DNA of 64,000 nt, from positions 1 through 64,000 of the forward strand of contig JAVBWI010000026.1 of assembly GCA_036677445.1 (NCBI GenBank), in the 5' to 3' direction. The stretch's first letter is position 1, and each line of letters opens with the position of its first letter. The notes below the pieces were generated by a model that made no database searches, had not been told where the DNA came from, and saw only the letters and a list, made by a program, of their open reading frames with translations. The translations under genes and the position numbers were made by a program. Positions 23,940 to 32,144 of this stretch are shown here, piece by piece. The DNA comes from JAVBWI01 sp036677445 (GTDB taxonomy: Bacteria > Bacillota > Clostridia > Christensenellales > CAG-138).

Positions 23940-24041
23940 ACCTACATTCAGTGCGCCAGATCGCATGGGCGGGGATTTGGCACTGTGCTCCGATGGCAAC
24001 AAGGGCAGCACCTTCAGAATTACGATTCCCGCGATTTATGG
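23940..24041 (+). pseudogene. Remnant of a histidine kinase ATPase C-terminus
   Basis: In one frame the sequence reads RMGGDLALCSDGNKGSTFRITIPAIYG without a start codon (the 20-residue core is MGGDLALCSDGNKGSTFRIT). This matches the last glycine box of a histidine kinase ATP-binding domain (HMGGDI..S..GKGSTF.ITIP). The rest of the kinase is missing on the 5' side. The fragment is too short to place in a subfamily. Confidence 0.5.
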
Positions 24042-24055
24042 TAGATTTAAGATTC

Positions 24056-24121
24056 AAATCAGCTGTATGACAGGTTCGAATGCTATGATAGCAATAAGCC
24101 TGAAATACAGCTGATTTTTTT
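24056..24121 (+). terminator. Long hairpin with T-run, terminator or regulatory leader
   Basis: AAATCAGCTGTAT (24056-24068) is perfectly complementary to ATACAGCTGATTT (24105-24117), and the second arm runs into TTTTTTT. The 36-base loop contains a smaller hairpin, GCTATCATAGC-like GCTATGATAGC. It can end upstream transcription before the 24208 gene. Confidence 0.7.
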
Positions 24122-24207
24122 ATGGTGAGGTGATAAGTAATGAAGCACGAACCGGCTCGTTTAGAGATATTTCTTACAAGGCTCATGTTTGCGGAGGAGG
24201 TATTGTC

Positions 24208-24639
24208 ATGCTTTTCAGAAAACAAAACGCAGGAATGAGGTGTGTTCAGAATATGAATCCGGTTATTTTTCTGCCACTGGTAATTGCCATTATTATAGCG
24301 CTCACGGCTTGCACCGCGACAAAAGGCAGTATTGTGATCCTTGAAAATCCAAATGGGACAGGATTCACAATGGATTTCAAAGAATGGAGCGCAAAAAACA
24401 AGTGCGAGTTGTCTTTGAACAGGGATGATGTGTTGCAAATTGAAGTTGCCCGTGAAAGTGGAGAGATCGCCCTTATGGTCAGCGGCAAAAACGGCAGCGA
24501 ACCCTATACGGGAAACGATTTGCAGTCCGGCATATTCACTGTTGCCGTTTCTGAAACGGATGAGTATGTGATACGAATTACCGGCAAAGACGCAATCGGA
24601 AAGATTACGGTCAAAAATTTGGGGAGCGAGGTTAAATAG
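24208..24639 (+). CDS. Small secreted lipoprotein preceding EFR1
   Basis: A 143-residue predicted lipoprotein. Residues 1-20 are basic and residues 20-37 are hydrophobic, ending in a lipobox-like IALTAC. The mature ~105 residues look beta-rich, with regular alternation (VILENPNGTGFTMDFKEW ... DVLQIEVARESGEIALMVSG ... YVIRITGKDAIGKITVK), reminiscent of a small beta-sandwich. I do not recognise a named family. Start ATG 24208 follows GGAGGAGG by 7 bases. The next gene begins immediately after its stop codon, so the two are translated together. Confidence 0.7.
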   Translation: MLFRKQNAGMRCVQNMNPVIFLPLVIAIIIALTACTATKGSIVILENPNGTGFTMDFKEWSAKNKCELSLNRDDVLQIEVARESGEIALMVSGKNGSEPYTGNDLQSGIFTVAVSETDEYVIRITGKDAIGKITVKNLGSEVK

Positions 24640-25398
24640 ATGGTTGGGATTTATTTGAGCGGCACGGGCAACACCAAGCGTTGCACGCAGAGACTTGTTC
24701 ATCTTCTTGATGAACAGGCTCAGACCCTTCCGATAGAGGAGGATAGAGCAGTTGCGGCTATTAAAGAGAACGGAATAATCGTGCTGGCATACCCAGTTCA
24801 GTTTTCCAATGCGCCGGTGATGGTTCGAGATTTCATCAAAAATCATGCTGACCTTTGGCAAGATAAAAAGGTTCTCTGCGTGGCAACGATGGGCGCGTTC
24901 AGCGGCGACGGTACGGGCTGTACGGCAAGGCTGTTAAAAAAATACGGTGCGAAAATCATTGGCGGGTTGCATATCCGTATGCCGGATTCGGTATGCGATG
25001 TGAAGTTGTTGAAGAAACCGTTGGAGAAAAACAAGCAGATTGTGTTGGCAGCGGATAAAAAGACTGAAGCTATTGCCGCCAGTATCAAGGCTGGCAAGTA
25101 CCCAAAAGAAGGCTTGGGGTTCTTCCATCACATTACCGGGTTATTCGGACAGCGGCTTTGGTTTTATGGCAAAACGCTACATCATTCTGACCAGCTCAAA
25201 ATCAGCGCCGCTTGCGTAGGTTGCGGCCAATGTGCAGAACTATGTCCGATGAAAAATATCACAATGCGTGATAGAAAGCCCGTTCCCGGTAATCAGTGTA
25301 CCATGTGCTACCGTTGTATCTGCCAATGCCCTCAAAAGGCAATTACGCTTCTTGGGAAACGGACACTGTTCCACTCCGGGCATGGTATATCAGGGTAA
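24640..25398 (+). CDS. EFR1-family flavodoxin/ferredoxin fusion protein
   Basis: A 252-residue cytoplasmic redox protein. The N-terminal flavodoxin fold (about 1-150) starts with the FMN phosphate loop YLSGTGNTKR and has AYPVQFSNAPVMVRDF and ATMGAFSGDGTG. The C-terminal part has two [4Fe-4S] motifs, CVGCGQCAELCP (about 190) and CTMCYRCICQCP (about 222), each of the CxxCxxCxxxCP type. EFR1 proteins are electron carriers of anaerobes with no firmly assigned partner. It starts one base after the lipoprotein stop, implying a shared role, perhaps electron supply to an envelope process. It is followed by the second copy of the hairpin element. Confidence 0.9.
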   Translation: MVGIYLSGTGNTKRCTQRLVHLLDEQAQTLPIEEDRAVAAIKENGIIVLAYPVQFSNAPVMVRDFIKNHADLWQDKKVLCVATMGAFSGDGTGCTARLLKKYGAKIIGGLHIRMPDSVCDVKLLKKPLEKNKQIVLAADKKTEAIAASIKAGKYPKEGLGFFHHITGLFGQRLWFYGKTLHHSDQLKISAACVGCGQCAELCPMKNITMRDRKPVPGNQCTMCYRCICQCPQKAITLLGKRTLFHSGHGISG

Positions 25399-25594
25399 CA
25401 TTGTCCCGGGGGCATTCATCCACGGACCCATATGCGGGTTCTCTTTAACGTTCACTTTGCTAACCCCTTCCATTTTTTGGTTCGCAGTATTCTATGGAGG
25501 ACACTGAAAACATGCTACATTTCTAGACAAAGACTGATGTATTGGCATCTTTTTACCTAACTTCTCAAATAAGGCCGTAGGCTGGATACAAAGA

Positions 25595-25816
25595 AACCTC
25601 CAGAAGTTCTGGAGGTTCAGAGTATCGATAAACCCTCTCCATGGGGGTGTGGCGGAGTAGAATACCCCCACTTTTAATCCGATTTGACATCGCAGCGTCT
25701 TTGTGCGTCAAATCGGCGGAAAAATGCCGCATGAGCGGCATTTTAACCCACCAAAAACCCATCGACAAAGTCCACAGGACTTTGTCGATGGTCTAAACAT
25801 CCAGAAGTTCTGGAGG
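25595..25816 (-). mobile_element. Hairpin-rich ~185-bp repeat element, copy 2, with flanking duplicated hairpin
   Basis: The 17-base hairpin core TCCAGAAGTTCTGGAGG occurs at about 25599-25615 and again at 25800-25816. Read on the minus strand, the 183 bases between carry the same modules in the same order as copy 1 at 6819-7007: CGACAAAGTCC/GGACTTTGTCG, ATGCCGCTCATGCGGCAT, GATTTGACGCACAAA with partner TCAAATCGGATT, a GTGGGGGT/ACCCCCA-type hairpin, and a shared end GGGTTT..AT(A/T)CTCT. It is non-coding and sits downstream of the EFR1 gene. The flanking hairpins differ in sequence from those of copy 1, so they belong to the target sites. Confidence 0.75.
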
Positions 25817-25960
25817 GCTTCCGGCCTTTTAGGTATGGAAGCAGATCAATAATGTGCTCTTCTTTTTCTGCTTGCATCATGTCGATGCGCGCTTTCACCA
25901 TTTGTCCCTCCCGATTGGAGGCTGTATTTCATGGCTGCCGTGACACTGGAGAAAACGACA

Positions 25961-26200
25961 TTATTGGTGATTTCTTTCCTTATGCTGCCTCTTTTTTATA
26001 GGCGTTATGATCGCGCCGGTCAATAAACCCAGTACGCCACCATAGACGGCGGAAATATAAGGGTTGGACGTGATGGCACAAGTTCCGCTGGCACATCCGA
26101 TAAAATGATAATACAGATACCCGCCCGCTGTACCAATAACCGTAAAGATTACCATGGGCAAGTATCGAAGCCATATTTTCTTTGCGATTTTACGCTCCAT
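25961..26200 (-). CDS. Small DUF6132-like two-helix membrane protein
   Basis: A 79-residue protein with two transmembrane helices: YLPMVIFTVIGTAGGYLYYH (about 12-31) and ISAVYGGVLGLLTGAIITP (about 50-68). The loop between has GCASGTCAITSNPY, two cysteines four residues apart, which is typical of the small DUF6132 family seen near redox and metal proteins; function unknown. ATG 26200 is the family-like start. The reading frame continues upstream to ATG 26359 (132 residues), and that longer form cannot be excluded; it would overlap nothing but lacks an evident ribosome site. It is divergent from the solute-binding protein gene at 26450. Confidence 0.65.
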   Translation of the reverse strand: MERKIAKKIWLRYLPMVIFTVIGTAGGYLYYHFIGCASGTCAITSNPYISAVYGGVLGLLTGAIITPIKKRQHKERNHQ

Positions 26201-26449
26201 GTTTTTCGCTTCTTTCCCGTTTGTTGTAGTATAGCCTTGATGGGAAGGCGTCACCGTGATTTTATCACCTTCGGCCGGGTAACGGCTGAATTGATCCAAT
26301 TTTTGCGTCTGGCGCAAAACGCTTTTTGCCATTTTCTGATGAAATTCCGTTTTGTTCATTTTTGCTGACAAATATGCGGATTTTTCGGATTGCCCAGAAA
26401 TTGTTATAACAATATGATAAAGAAAACAGATCAAAAGGAGTGTAGGCAA

Positions 26450-27544
26450 ATGAAGACTGTATTTGTGTGTTTTCTTTCATTGGTTATGCTTTTTTCCATT
26501 GCAGCTTGCGCCACGGAAGTGACACCGGCTGCTTCTCCGGGCACACCGGCGGAGTCAAATCCGACGGATGCCGTCCCGCCGCCTGCCGAGGAAACGCAGC
26601 CGGCCCAAACGGCTGAAAGCAAGGAACTCGTCATTTATTGCCCGCATCCACTCGAGTTCATCGACCCAATAGTGAGCGAATTCGAAAAACAGACCGGCAT
26701 TACGGTGGAAGTGATTGCTGCCGGTACCGGCGAACTGCTCAAGAGGGTAGAAGCGGAGGAATCCAATCCTTTAGGAGATGTTTTTTGGGGCGGCTCACTT
26801 TCGACCATGGAGCCGAAAAAGGATCTGTTCGAGCCTTATGTATCCGCGAACGAAGACGCGGTCATTGAGGAATGCAAGAACATAGACGGCAATATCACCA
26901 GATTCACCTATATTCCAAGCGTAATCATGGTCAACACGAACCTGATAGGCGACATTAAAGTTGAAAGCTATGAGGATCTTCTGAACCCTGAATTAAAGGG
27001 CAAGATCGCTTTTGCCGATCCCGCCAAGTCGTCTTCGTCCTTTGAACATGTAGTCAATATGCTTTATGCCATGGGCAAGGGCAATCCTGATAATGGATGG
27101 GGCTACGTGCAGGCGCTTTGCACAAATTTGGACGGCAAGCTGCTTTCAGGCTCATCCGCGGTCTATAAAGGAGTCGCGGACGGCGAATATACCGTAGGCC
27201 TTACGTTCGAAGAAGGCGCAGCGAAATATGTGGCATCCGGTGCGCCAGTCAGCGTCGTCTATATGTCGGAGGGCGTGATATCCAAGCCTGACTGCGTCCA
27301 GATCATCAAAGGGGCGAAAAATATTGAAAACGCCAGGAAGTTCATCGATTTTTGCACCAACAAAGAGATTCAGACGCTGATCGTGAACCAGCTCAACAGA
27401 CGCTCCATAAGAAACGACGTCCCTCCTGCACAGGGTTTGAAGGATTTGAGTGAGATCAATCTCATTTTCGACGATCCCGAGCTGGTAATCGCAAACAAGG
27501 AAGCATGGATTGAGAAATTCGCAGATATATTTACGAGCAACTAA
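26450..27544 (+). CDS. ABC transporter solute-binding lipoprotein (AfuA/FbpA type)
   Basis: A 364-residue extracellular receptor. Signal peptide with lipobox SIAAC (Cys about 19), a Pro/Ala/Thr linker to ~50, then a two-lobe fold beginning LVIYCPHPLEFIDPIVSEFE. Features of the iron(III)/AfuA cluster include TGITVEVIAAGTGELLKRV, GDVFWGGSLSTM, LKGKIAFADPAKSSSSFEH, VGLTFEEGA and VVYMSEGVI. Members bind ferric iron or, as in AfuA, sugar phosphates; the STM and SSS residues suit a phosphorylated organic ligand, but this is inference. Start ATG 26450 has AAAGGAG upstream. It leads an operon with ATPase, permease, YesM-type kinase and AraC-type regulator. Confidence 0.9.
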   Translation: MKTVFVCFLSLVMLFSIAACATEVTPAASPGTPAESNPTDAVPPPAEETQPAQTAESKELVIYCPHPLEFIDPIVSEFEKQTGITVEVIAAGTGELLKRVEAEESNPLGDVFWGGSLSTMEPKKDLFEPYVSANEDAVIEECKNIDGNITRFTYIPSVIMVNTNLIGDIKVESYEDLLNPELKGKIAFADPAKSSSSFEHVVNMLYAMGKGNPDNGWGYVQALCTNLDGKLLSGSSAVYKGVADGEYTVGLTFEEGAAKYVASGAPVSVVYMSEGVISKPDCVQIIKGAKNIENARKFIDFCTNKEIQTLIVNQLNRRSIRNDVPPAQGLKDLSEINLIFDDPELVIANKEAWIEKFADIFTSN

Positions 27545-27556
27545 ACGCCTTTTTTA

Positions 27557-27591
27557 GGCCTGCCTGTACAGCTTGATTTTGCAGGCAGGCC
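27557..27591 (+). terminator. Intra-operon hairpin after the binding-protein gene
   Basis: A perfect 10-bp inverted repeat GGCCTGCCTG (27557-27566) / CAGGCAGGCC (27582-27591) with a 15-base loop and no clean T-run after it. Such hairpins between a binding-protein gene and its ATPase usually stabilise the upstream message or cause partial termination, giving more receptor than transporter. Confidence 0.6.
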
Positions 27592-27617
27592 CATTCTGTA
27601 TTTTGTGGAGTAAAACA

Positions 27618-28730
27618 ATGAGCATCGCAATCGATATTTGTCGTATAAGCAAAAGATTTGGTAAAACAACGGTGATTTCCGATCTGTCCGCACATATTGA
27701 CAACGGCGAGTTTTTTACATTGCTTGGCCCGTCAGGATGCGGGAAAACCACGCTGCTGCGGATGATTGCAGGTTTCTATGGTGTGGAAGAAGGAACGATC
27801 AGCTTTGACGGCCAGGTTATCAACGATATCCCCGCCTTTAAAAGGAATATCGGAATGGTTTTTCAAAACTATGCCATATTTCCACATATGACCCTGCGTC
27901 AGAATATCGAATATGGACTGAAGCTTAGAAAGCTTCCCCATAGTGAGATAAAGAAAAAGGTCGATGCCATACTGGAAATTGTACAGATCGGCGATTATCA
28001 GGACAGATTGCCTGAAAATCTTTCAGGCGGACAGCAGCAGCGAATCGCCCTGGCGCGGGCGATCGTAATCCATCCATGTGTTTTATTGATGGATGAACCG
28101 CTGTCCAATCTGGATGCAAAGCTGCGCATTGAAATGCGAAGCGCAATAAGAGAAATACAAAGAACCGTCGGCATCACAACTGTATACGTGACCCATGACC
28201 AGGAGGAGGCACTGGCTATTTCCGACCGAATCGCCGTCATGAAGGATGGTGTGATACAGCAGATTGGCAAGCCCGAGACCATCTATACCCGGCCGAAGAA
28301 TGTTTTCGTTGCGTCCTTTATCGGGCATTCCAATCTTTTCAAAGCGACTTTGTCTTTGGAAGAAGGCCAGGCATATGTCGTATTTTCGGATCATTTTAGG
28401 ATCAAAACGGCGAATTTGTGCGATAAGGCTGTTCATGGGCAACAAGTCATTGTGAGCATCAGGCCGGAAGAATTTTATGTTTCCGAAAGCGGCGTTACCG
28501 CCCGTATAAAAAACAAAACATTCCTGGGAAAGTACGTAAACTACGTCATCGATCCAGTCGATTTCCGTTCCTTCGATACCGTTGCGTCCGCCGAGTTTTG
28601 CCAGGATATAGGGAGCTGCAGGCGGCTTTATGAACCGGGCGAAAGCATTTGTCTTGGCGTCAACGCCGGCAAAATGAATGTTTTTACCGAGGATGGGAGA
28701 GAAAACCTTCTCAAGGAGTCCGGTATATGA
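27618..28730 (+). CDS. ABC transporter ATP-binding protein (FbpC/PotA type)
   Basis: A 370-residue importer ATPase. Walker A is GPSGCGKTTLLRMIAGF (about 38), Q-loop VFQNYAIFPHMTLRQNI, signature NLSGGQQQRIALARAI (about 138), Walker B VLLMDEPLSNLDAKL and H-loop VYVTHDQEEAL. A C-terminal regulatory TOBE-like domain occupies about 245-370 (FIGHSNLFKATL, VIVSIRPEEFYVSESG). This matches ATPases of iron, sulfate, putrescine or sugar-phosphate importers. GGAG lies just before ATG 27618. The permease start codon overlaps its stop. Confidence 0.93.
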   Translation: MSIAIDICRISKRFGKTTVISDLSAHIDNGEFFTLLGPSGCGKTTLLRMIAGFYGVEEGTISFDGQVINDIPAFKRNIGMVFQNYAIFPHMTLRQNIEYGLKLRKLPHSEIKKKVDAILEIVQIGDYQDRLPENLSGGQQQRIALARAIVIHPCVLLMDEPLSNLDAKLRIEMRSAIREIQRTVGITTVYVTHDQEEALAISDRIAVMKDGVIQQIGKPETIYTRPKNVFVASFIGHSNLFKATLSLEEGQAYVVFSDHFRIKTANLCDKAVHGQQVIVSIRPEEFYVSESGVTARIKNKTFLGKYVNYVIDPVDFRSFDTVASAEFCQDIGSCRRLYEPGESICLGVNAGKMNVFTEDGRENLLKESGI

Positions 28731-30385
28731 TGAGCAGACTGAAGCAAAAGATGGATTTTTGGAATATCGTCACGCTTTGCATTGGGCTCTTATTTGTATT
28801 GTTTCTGGTTTACCCGGTGTTCTCCCTGATTTTGAGCGGATTTCGCAGCACCTCCACCGGGGCCTTTTCACTGAGCAATTTTGCAAAGTTCTTTGAAAGA
28901 AAATATTACTATCAAACGCTGCTTAACTCGTTTATGGTTTCAACATGCGTTACGCTGCTCTCTACCATAATCGGGACGATGCTTGCCTGGATCACCACCC
29001 AATATAAAATAAAAGGGAAACGCCCCATAGAAGTTCTTGTTATTATTTCTATGCTGTCCCCTCCGTTCATTGGCGCGTATTCATGGATATTGCTCGCGGG
29101 AAGAAGCGGTCTCATTACCAAATTTGCATCGGAATTTCTGGGTATCACGGCGCCGACAATATACGGGTTCGGCGGTATCGTGCTCGTTTTTACTCTGAAG
29201 CTGTTTCCGTTCATATACCTGTACGTATCCGGTGCGCTCAAGAAAATCGATGTTTCTTTGATCGAAGCGGCAGAAAGCTTGGGGTGCAAGCCCGTAAAAA
29301 AGCTTGTGAATATCGTTATGCCGCTCATACTCCCTACTATGCTGGGCGGCAGTCTGCTTGTGTTCATGAATTCTCTTGCGGATTTCGGCACGCCGATGCT
29401 CATTGGAGAAGGATTTCAAGTAATGCCGGTTCTGATATATTCCGAGTTTATCAGTGAAGTCGGCGGGAAGGCAAACTTCGCGGCCGCAATAGCGTCCATT
29501 ATGGTGGTTATTATCGCATTTCTGTTTTTTATACAGAAGCATATTATCAATAAGAAATCATTCACCATGAGCTCGCTTCGGCCCATGAAGCCAAAGCCGA
29601 TATCCGGAATAAAGGCATTCATTTCCTATGCATTTATATTCATCGTCGTGTTTCTTGCGATTATTCCGCAGTTGACGGTGACCTATACTTCATTCCTTAA
29701 CACAAAGGGTTCAATGTTCACCAGCGAATTCTCGCTGAAAAGCTATGAAGTCGTATTCGATAAATTGTCCGGCGCAATATCCAATACTTATTTGTTCGGC
29801 CTCGTCGCTTTATTCTTTATATTGCTGCTGGGCATGTTCATTGCGTACCTTGCGGCAAGGCGCAAAAATCTGTTTACAAATCTGCTCGACACCTTGACGA
29901 TGTTTCCGTATATCATACCGGGGTCCGTATTGGGGATCACGCTGCTGCTCAGTTTTAACCAAAAGCCTTTATTGCTGAGCGGAACCTGTGCTATAATGAT
30001 CATATCATTTGTAATCAGGAGATTACCATATACGCTCCGATCAAGTGCCGCGATACTCTATCAAATCAGTCCGAGCTTAGAGGAAGCCTCGATCAGCCTG
30101 GGGTGTCCCCCGGTAAAGACATTTTTTCGGATTACAGCGGCGATGATGCTGCCCGGCGTATTTGCGGGCGCAATATTGAGTTGGATAACCGTAATCAACG
30201 AACTGAGTTCCTCCGTAATACTTTATACGGCCAATACGAAAACGATGTCCGTAGCGATCTATACGGAGGTTATCCGGGCGAGCTATGGTACGGCGGCTGC
30301 GCTTTCGGCTATATTGACCGTGACCACGATCATATCACTGTTAATATTCTTCAAAATATCGGGGAAAAAGGACATCAATCTATAG
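28727..30385 (+). CDS. ABC transporter permease, fused double type (FbpB/AfuB)
   Basis: A 552-residue permease with about twelve transmembrane helices in two homologous halves, each with a BPD-transport signature: EAAESLGCKPVKKLVNIVMPLILP (shown in part as EAAESLGCKPVKKLV, about 185) and EEASISLGCPPVKTFFRI (about 450). Those EAA loops contact the ATPase. A single polypeptide carrying both permease halves is typical of the FbpB/AfuB group. AAGGAG lies 8 bases before ATG 28727, which overlaps the ATPase stop. A kinase gene follows after 25 bases, in the same direction. Confidence 0.93.
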   Translation: MMSRLKQKMDFWNIVTLCIGLLFVLFLVYPVFSLILSGFRSTSTGAFSLSNFAKFFERKYYYQTLLNSFMVSTCVTLLSTIIGTMLAWITTQYKIKGKRPIEVLVIISMLSPPFIGAYSWILLAGRSGLITKFASEFLGITAPTIYGFGGIVLVFTLKLFPFIYLYVSGALKKIDVSLIEAAESLGCKPVKKLVNIVMPLILPTMLGGSLLVFMNSLADFGTPMLIGEGFQVMPVLIYSEFISEVGGKANFAAAIASIMVVIIAFLFFIQKHIINKKSFTMSSLRPMKPKPISGIKAFISYAFIFIVVFLAIIPQLTVTYTSFLNTKGSMFTSEFSLKSYEVVFDKLSGAISNTYLFGLVALFFILLLGMFIAYLAARRKNLFTNLLDTLTMFPYIIPGSVLGITLLLSFNQKPLLLSGTCAIMIISFVIRRLPYTLRSSAAILYQISPSLEEASISLGCPPVKTFFRITAAMMLPGVFAGAILSWITVINELSSSVILYTANTKTMSVAIYTEVIRASYGTAAALSAILTVTTIISLLIFFKISGKKDINL

Positions 30386-30410
30386 GATCATAAGGCGTTG
30401 AGGCATTGTG

Positions 30411-32144
30411 ATGCAAGGGGAAAGAAGTCAAAACTTTAAAAATCAGTTAAGGCGGGCTTTCTTGCTGTATGCGCTGACGCCTATGATCTGTTTTTCCCTC
30501 GTTATATACGCAGTTTTGTTTTTTGTATGGTATTTGGCGATATTCAGCCATGCGAGTGACGGCAACGCGAAAATCACGCATGCCCTAAACACGGTATACT
30601 CTTCATATTCGAACGATCTGGAAAGAATGAAAAACGATACCCGCCTGGATGCGCTTTTTGCGGGTGAGGAACCGGAAATCGGCTTATACGAAGAGTTTTA
30701 TGCATCCTCGAATACGTCCGAGACAGGGTGCAATTTCTTTGTGCTGGATAAAGAGCTGAAGATTCTCTTAAGCAATACGACGAATTCACCGTGGTACGCC
30801 GAATCGGCCTATATGGAGGATTATGGAATTATAAAATTGATAAGGGATGATCCCAAAGCAATATCCATCGACATTACAAAGCTGGGGAACCGGGATTCTA
30901 CGTTGTCGCCTATTATTATGGGTACCGCCATAGAAAGGGACGGGGAAGTGGTCGGTTATATTACTTTAGACCTGCGCTACCATGATCTCATGCAGGTGAT
31001 TAATATGCATACTTCAAATGATATTTTAATTACCGATCAAAACTATAATATCGCCATTACAACCAACCACAAATTCTCCGACGATTTTGGCAAACTGGCC
31101 GTCCTTTTGCGGCGTGACGACCGGTCCTTTCCGAATCTGAACGATTTTAATTATGTTCGGCAAAGAGATTTTTTCGACAATCGTCTGTACCTTTTCAGCA
31201 TTACTTATACCGGCGTTGTGAATTCCGCCTTTTTATATGTCGGCGCTTTTCTGACCGTCTTATTCTGTATACTTACGTTTATCATGGTGAAATCCGCCAA
31301 ACGCATTGCCATACAAAAGACAAAGGTAATGGATATAATCGTTGAAAGGATAAAAGGAGTACAGGAGGGGGATCTTGATACGACCCTGCAAATCGATACG
31401 AATGATGAATTCAGGATTATTGGGGACGCGTATAACAAAATGCTCAATGATATCAAGCATTTGATCAATGTGAATTCCGAGATCATACAGAGGCATGCAA
31501 TTGCTGAGATCAAACAGCTCGAATCGCAGTTCAACCCGCATTTTTTGTTCAATACTTTAGAAACCATCCGGTATATGATACAGCTTAAACCAATGATTGC
31601 CTGTCAGATGGTTTTAAGCTTATCCGCATTGCTGCGGTACAGCATCAACAATGAGAAAAGCCATGTGACCCTCCTTGAGGATCTAGAGTATACAAAGAAC
31701 TATCTGCAGATTCAAAAATACCGGCTGAATAATTTGTTTGAATACAACATCGTACTTGACAAAGGCGTGGAGGACTGTGTCATACCCAAACTGATTATTC
31801 AGCCCATTATAGAAAACGCTTTCAAGTACGCCCTAAAGAACGATCAAAAGCTCATTGTCGATATCAATGCGTATTTTTCTGGTAGCGATCTAGAAATATG
31901 TATTCGTGATAACGGCATAAGCATGTCACCGGAAGAACTCGAAAACATACGGACATTGCTCAATAGTGAGGAAAACAAATCATTGCACATCGGGCTTTAT
32001 AACGTGCAGCGGAGAATCAGGCTGATGTATGGGAAGGATTACGGCATCCAAATAAACGGTGAAAAGAACAGAGGCACGGTTATAAAAATAAGAATGCCTC
32101 AGTGTAAAGGAGGTGGTGACCTTGCTCAAAGTAGTCATTGTTGA
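30411..32144 (+). CDS. YesM/LytS-type sensor histidine kinase
   Basis: A 577-residue membrane kinase. A transmembrane helix at about 18-42, an extracellular sensor (about 45-255, with the Cache-like segments NSPWYAESAYMED and GYITLDLRYHDLM), a second helix (about 265-285), a HAMP linker (to ~345) and the His_kinase domain with ESQFNPHFLFNTLETIRYM (phosphorylated His about 379) and the ATPase motifs PIIENAFKYAL and RDNGISMSPEEL. This kinase type usually pairs with an AraC-domain regulator and with sugar transport genes; here it follows an AfuABC-like importer. It may sense the ligand through the binding protein. Start ATG 30411 has GAGG 8 bases upstream; GTG 30408 is possible. Confidence 0.92.
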   Translation: MQGERSQNFKNQLRRAFLLYALTPMICFSLVIYAVLFFVWYLAIFSHASDGNAKITHALNTVYSSYSNDLERMKNDTRLDALFAGEEPEIGLYEEFYASSNTSETGCNFFVLDKELKILLSNTTNSPWYAESAYMEDYGIIKLIRDDPKAISIDITKLGNRDSTLSPIIMGTAIERDGEVVGYITLDLRYHDLMQVINMHTSNDILITDQNYNIAITTNHKFSDDFGKLAVLLRRDDRSFPNLNDFNYVRQRDFFDNRLYLFSITYTGVVNSAFLYVGAFLTVLFCILTFIMVKSAKRIAIQKTKVMDIIVERIKGVQEGDLDTTLQIDTNDEFRIIGDAYNKMLNDIKHLINVNSEIIQRHAIAEIKQLESQFNPHFLFNTLETIRYMIQLKPMIACQMVLSLSALLRYSINNEKSHVTLLEDLEYTKNYLQIQKYRLNNLFEYNIVLDKGVEDCVIPKLIIQPIIENAFKYALKNDQKLIVDINAYFSGSDLEICIRDNGISMSPEELENIRTLLNSEENKSLHIGLYNVQRRIRLMYGKDYGIQINGEKNRGTVIKIRMPQCKGGGDLAQSSHC

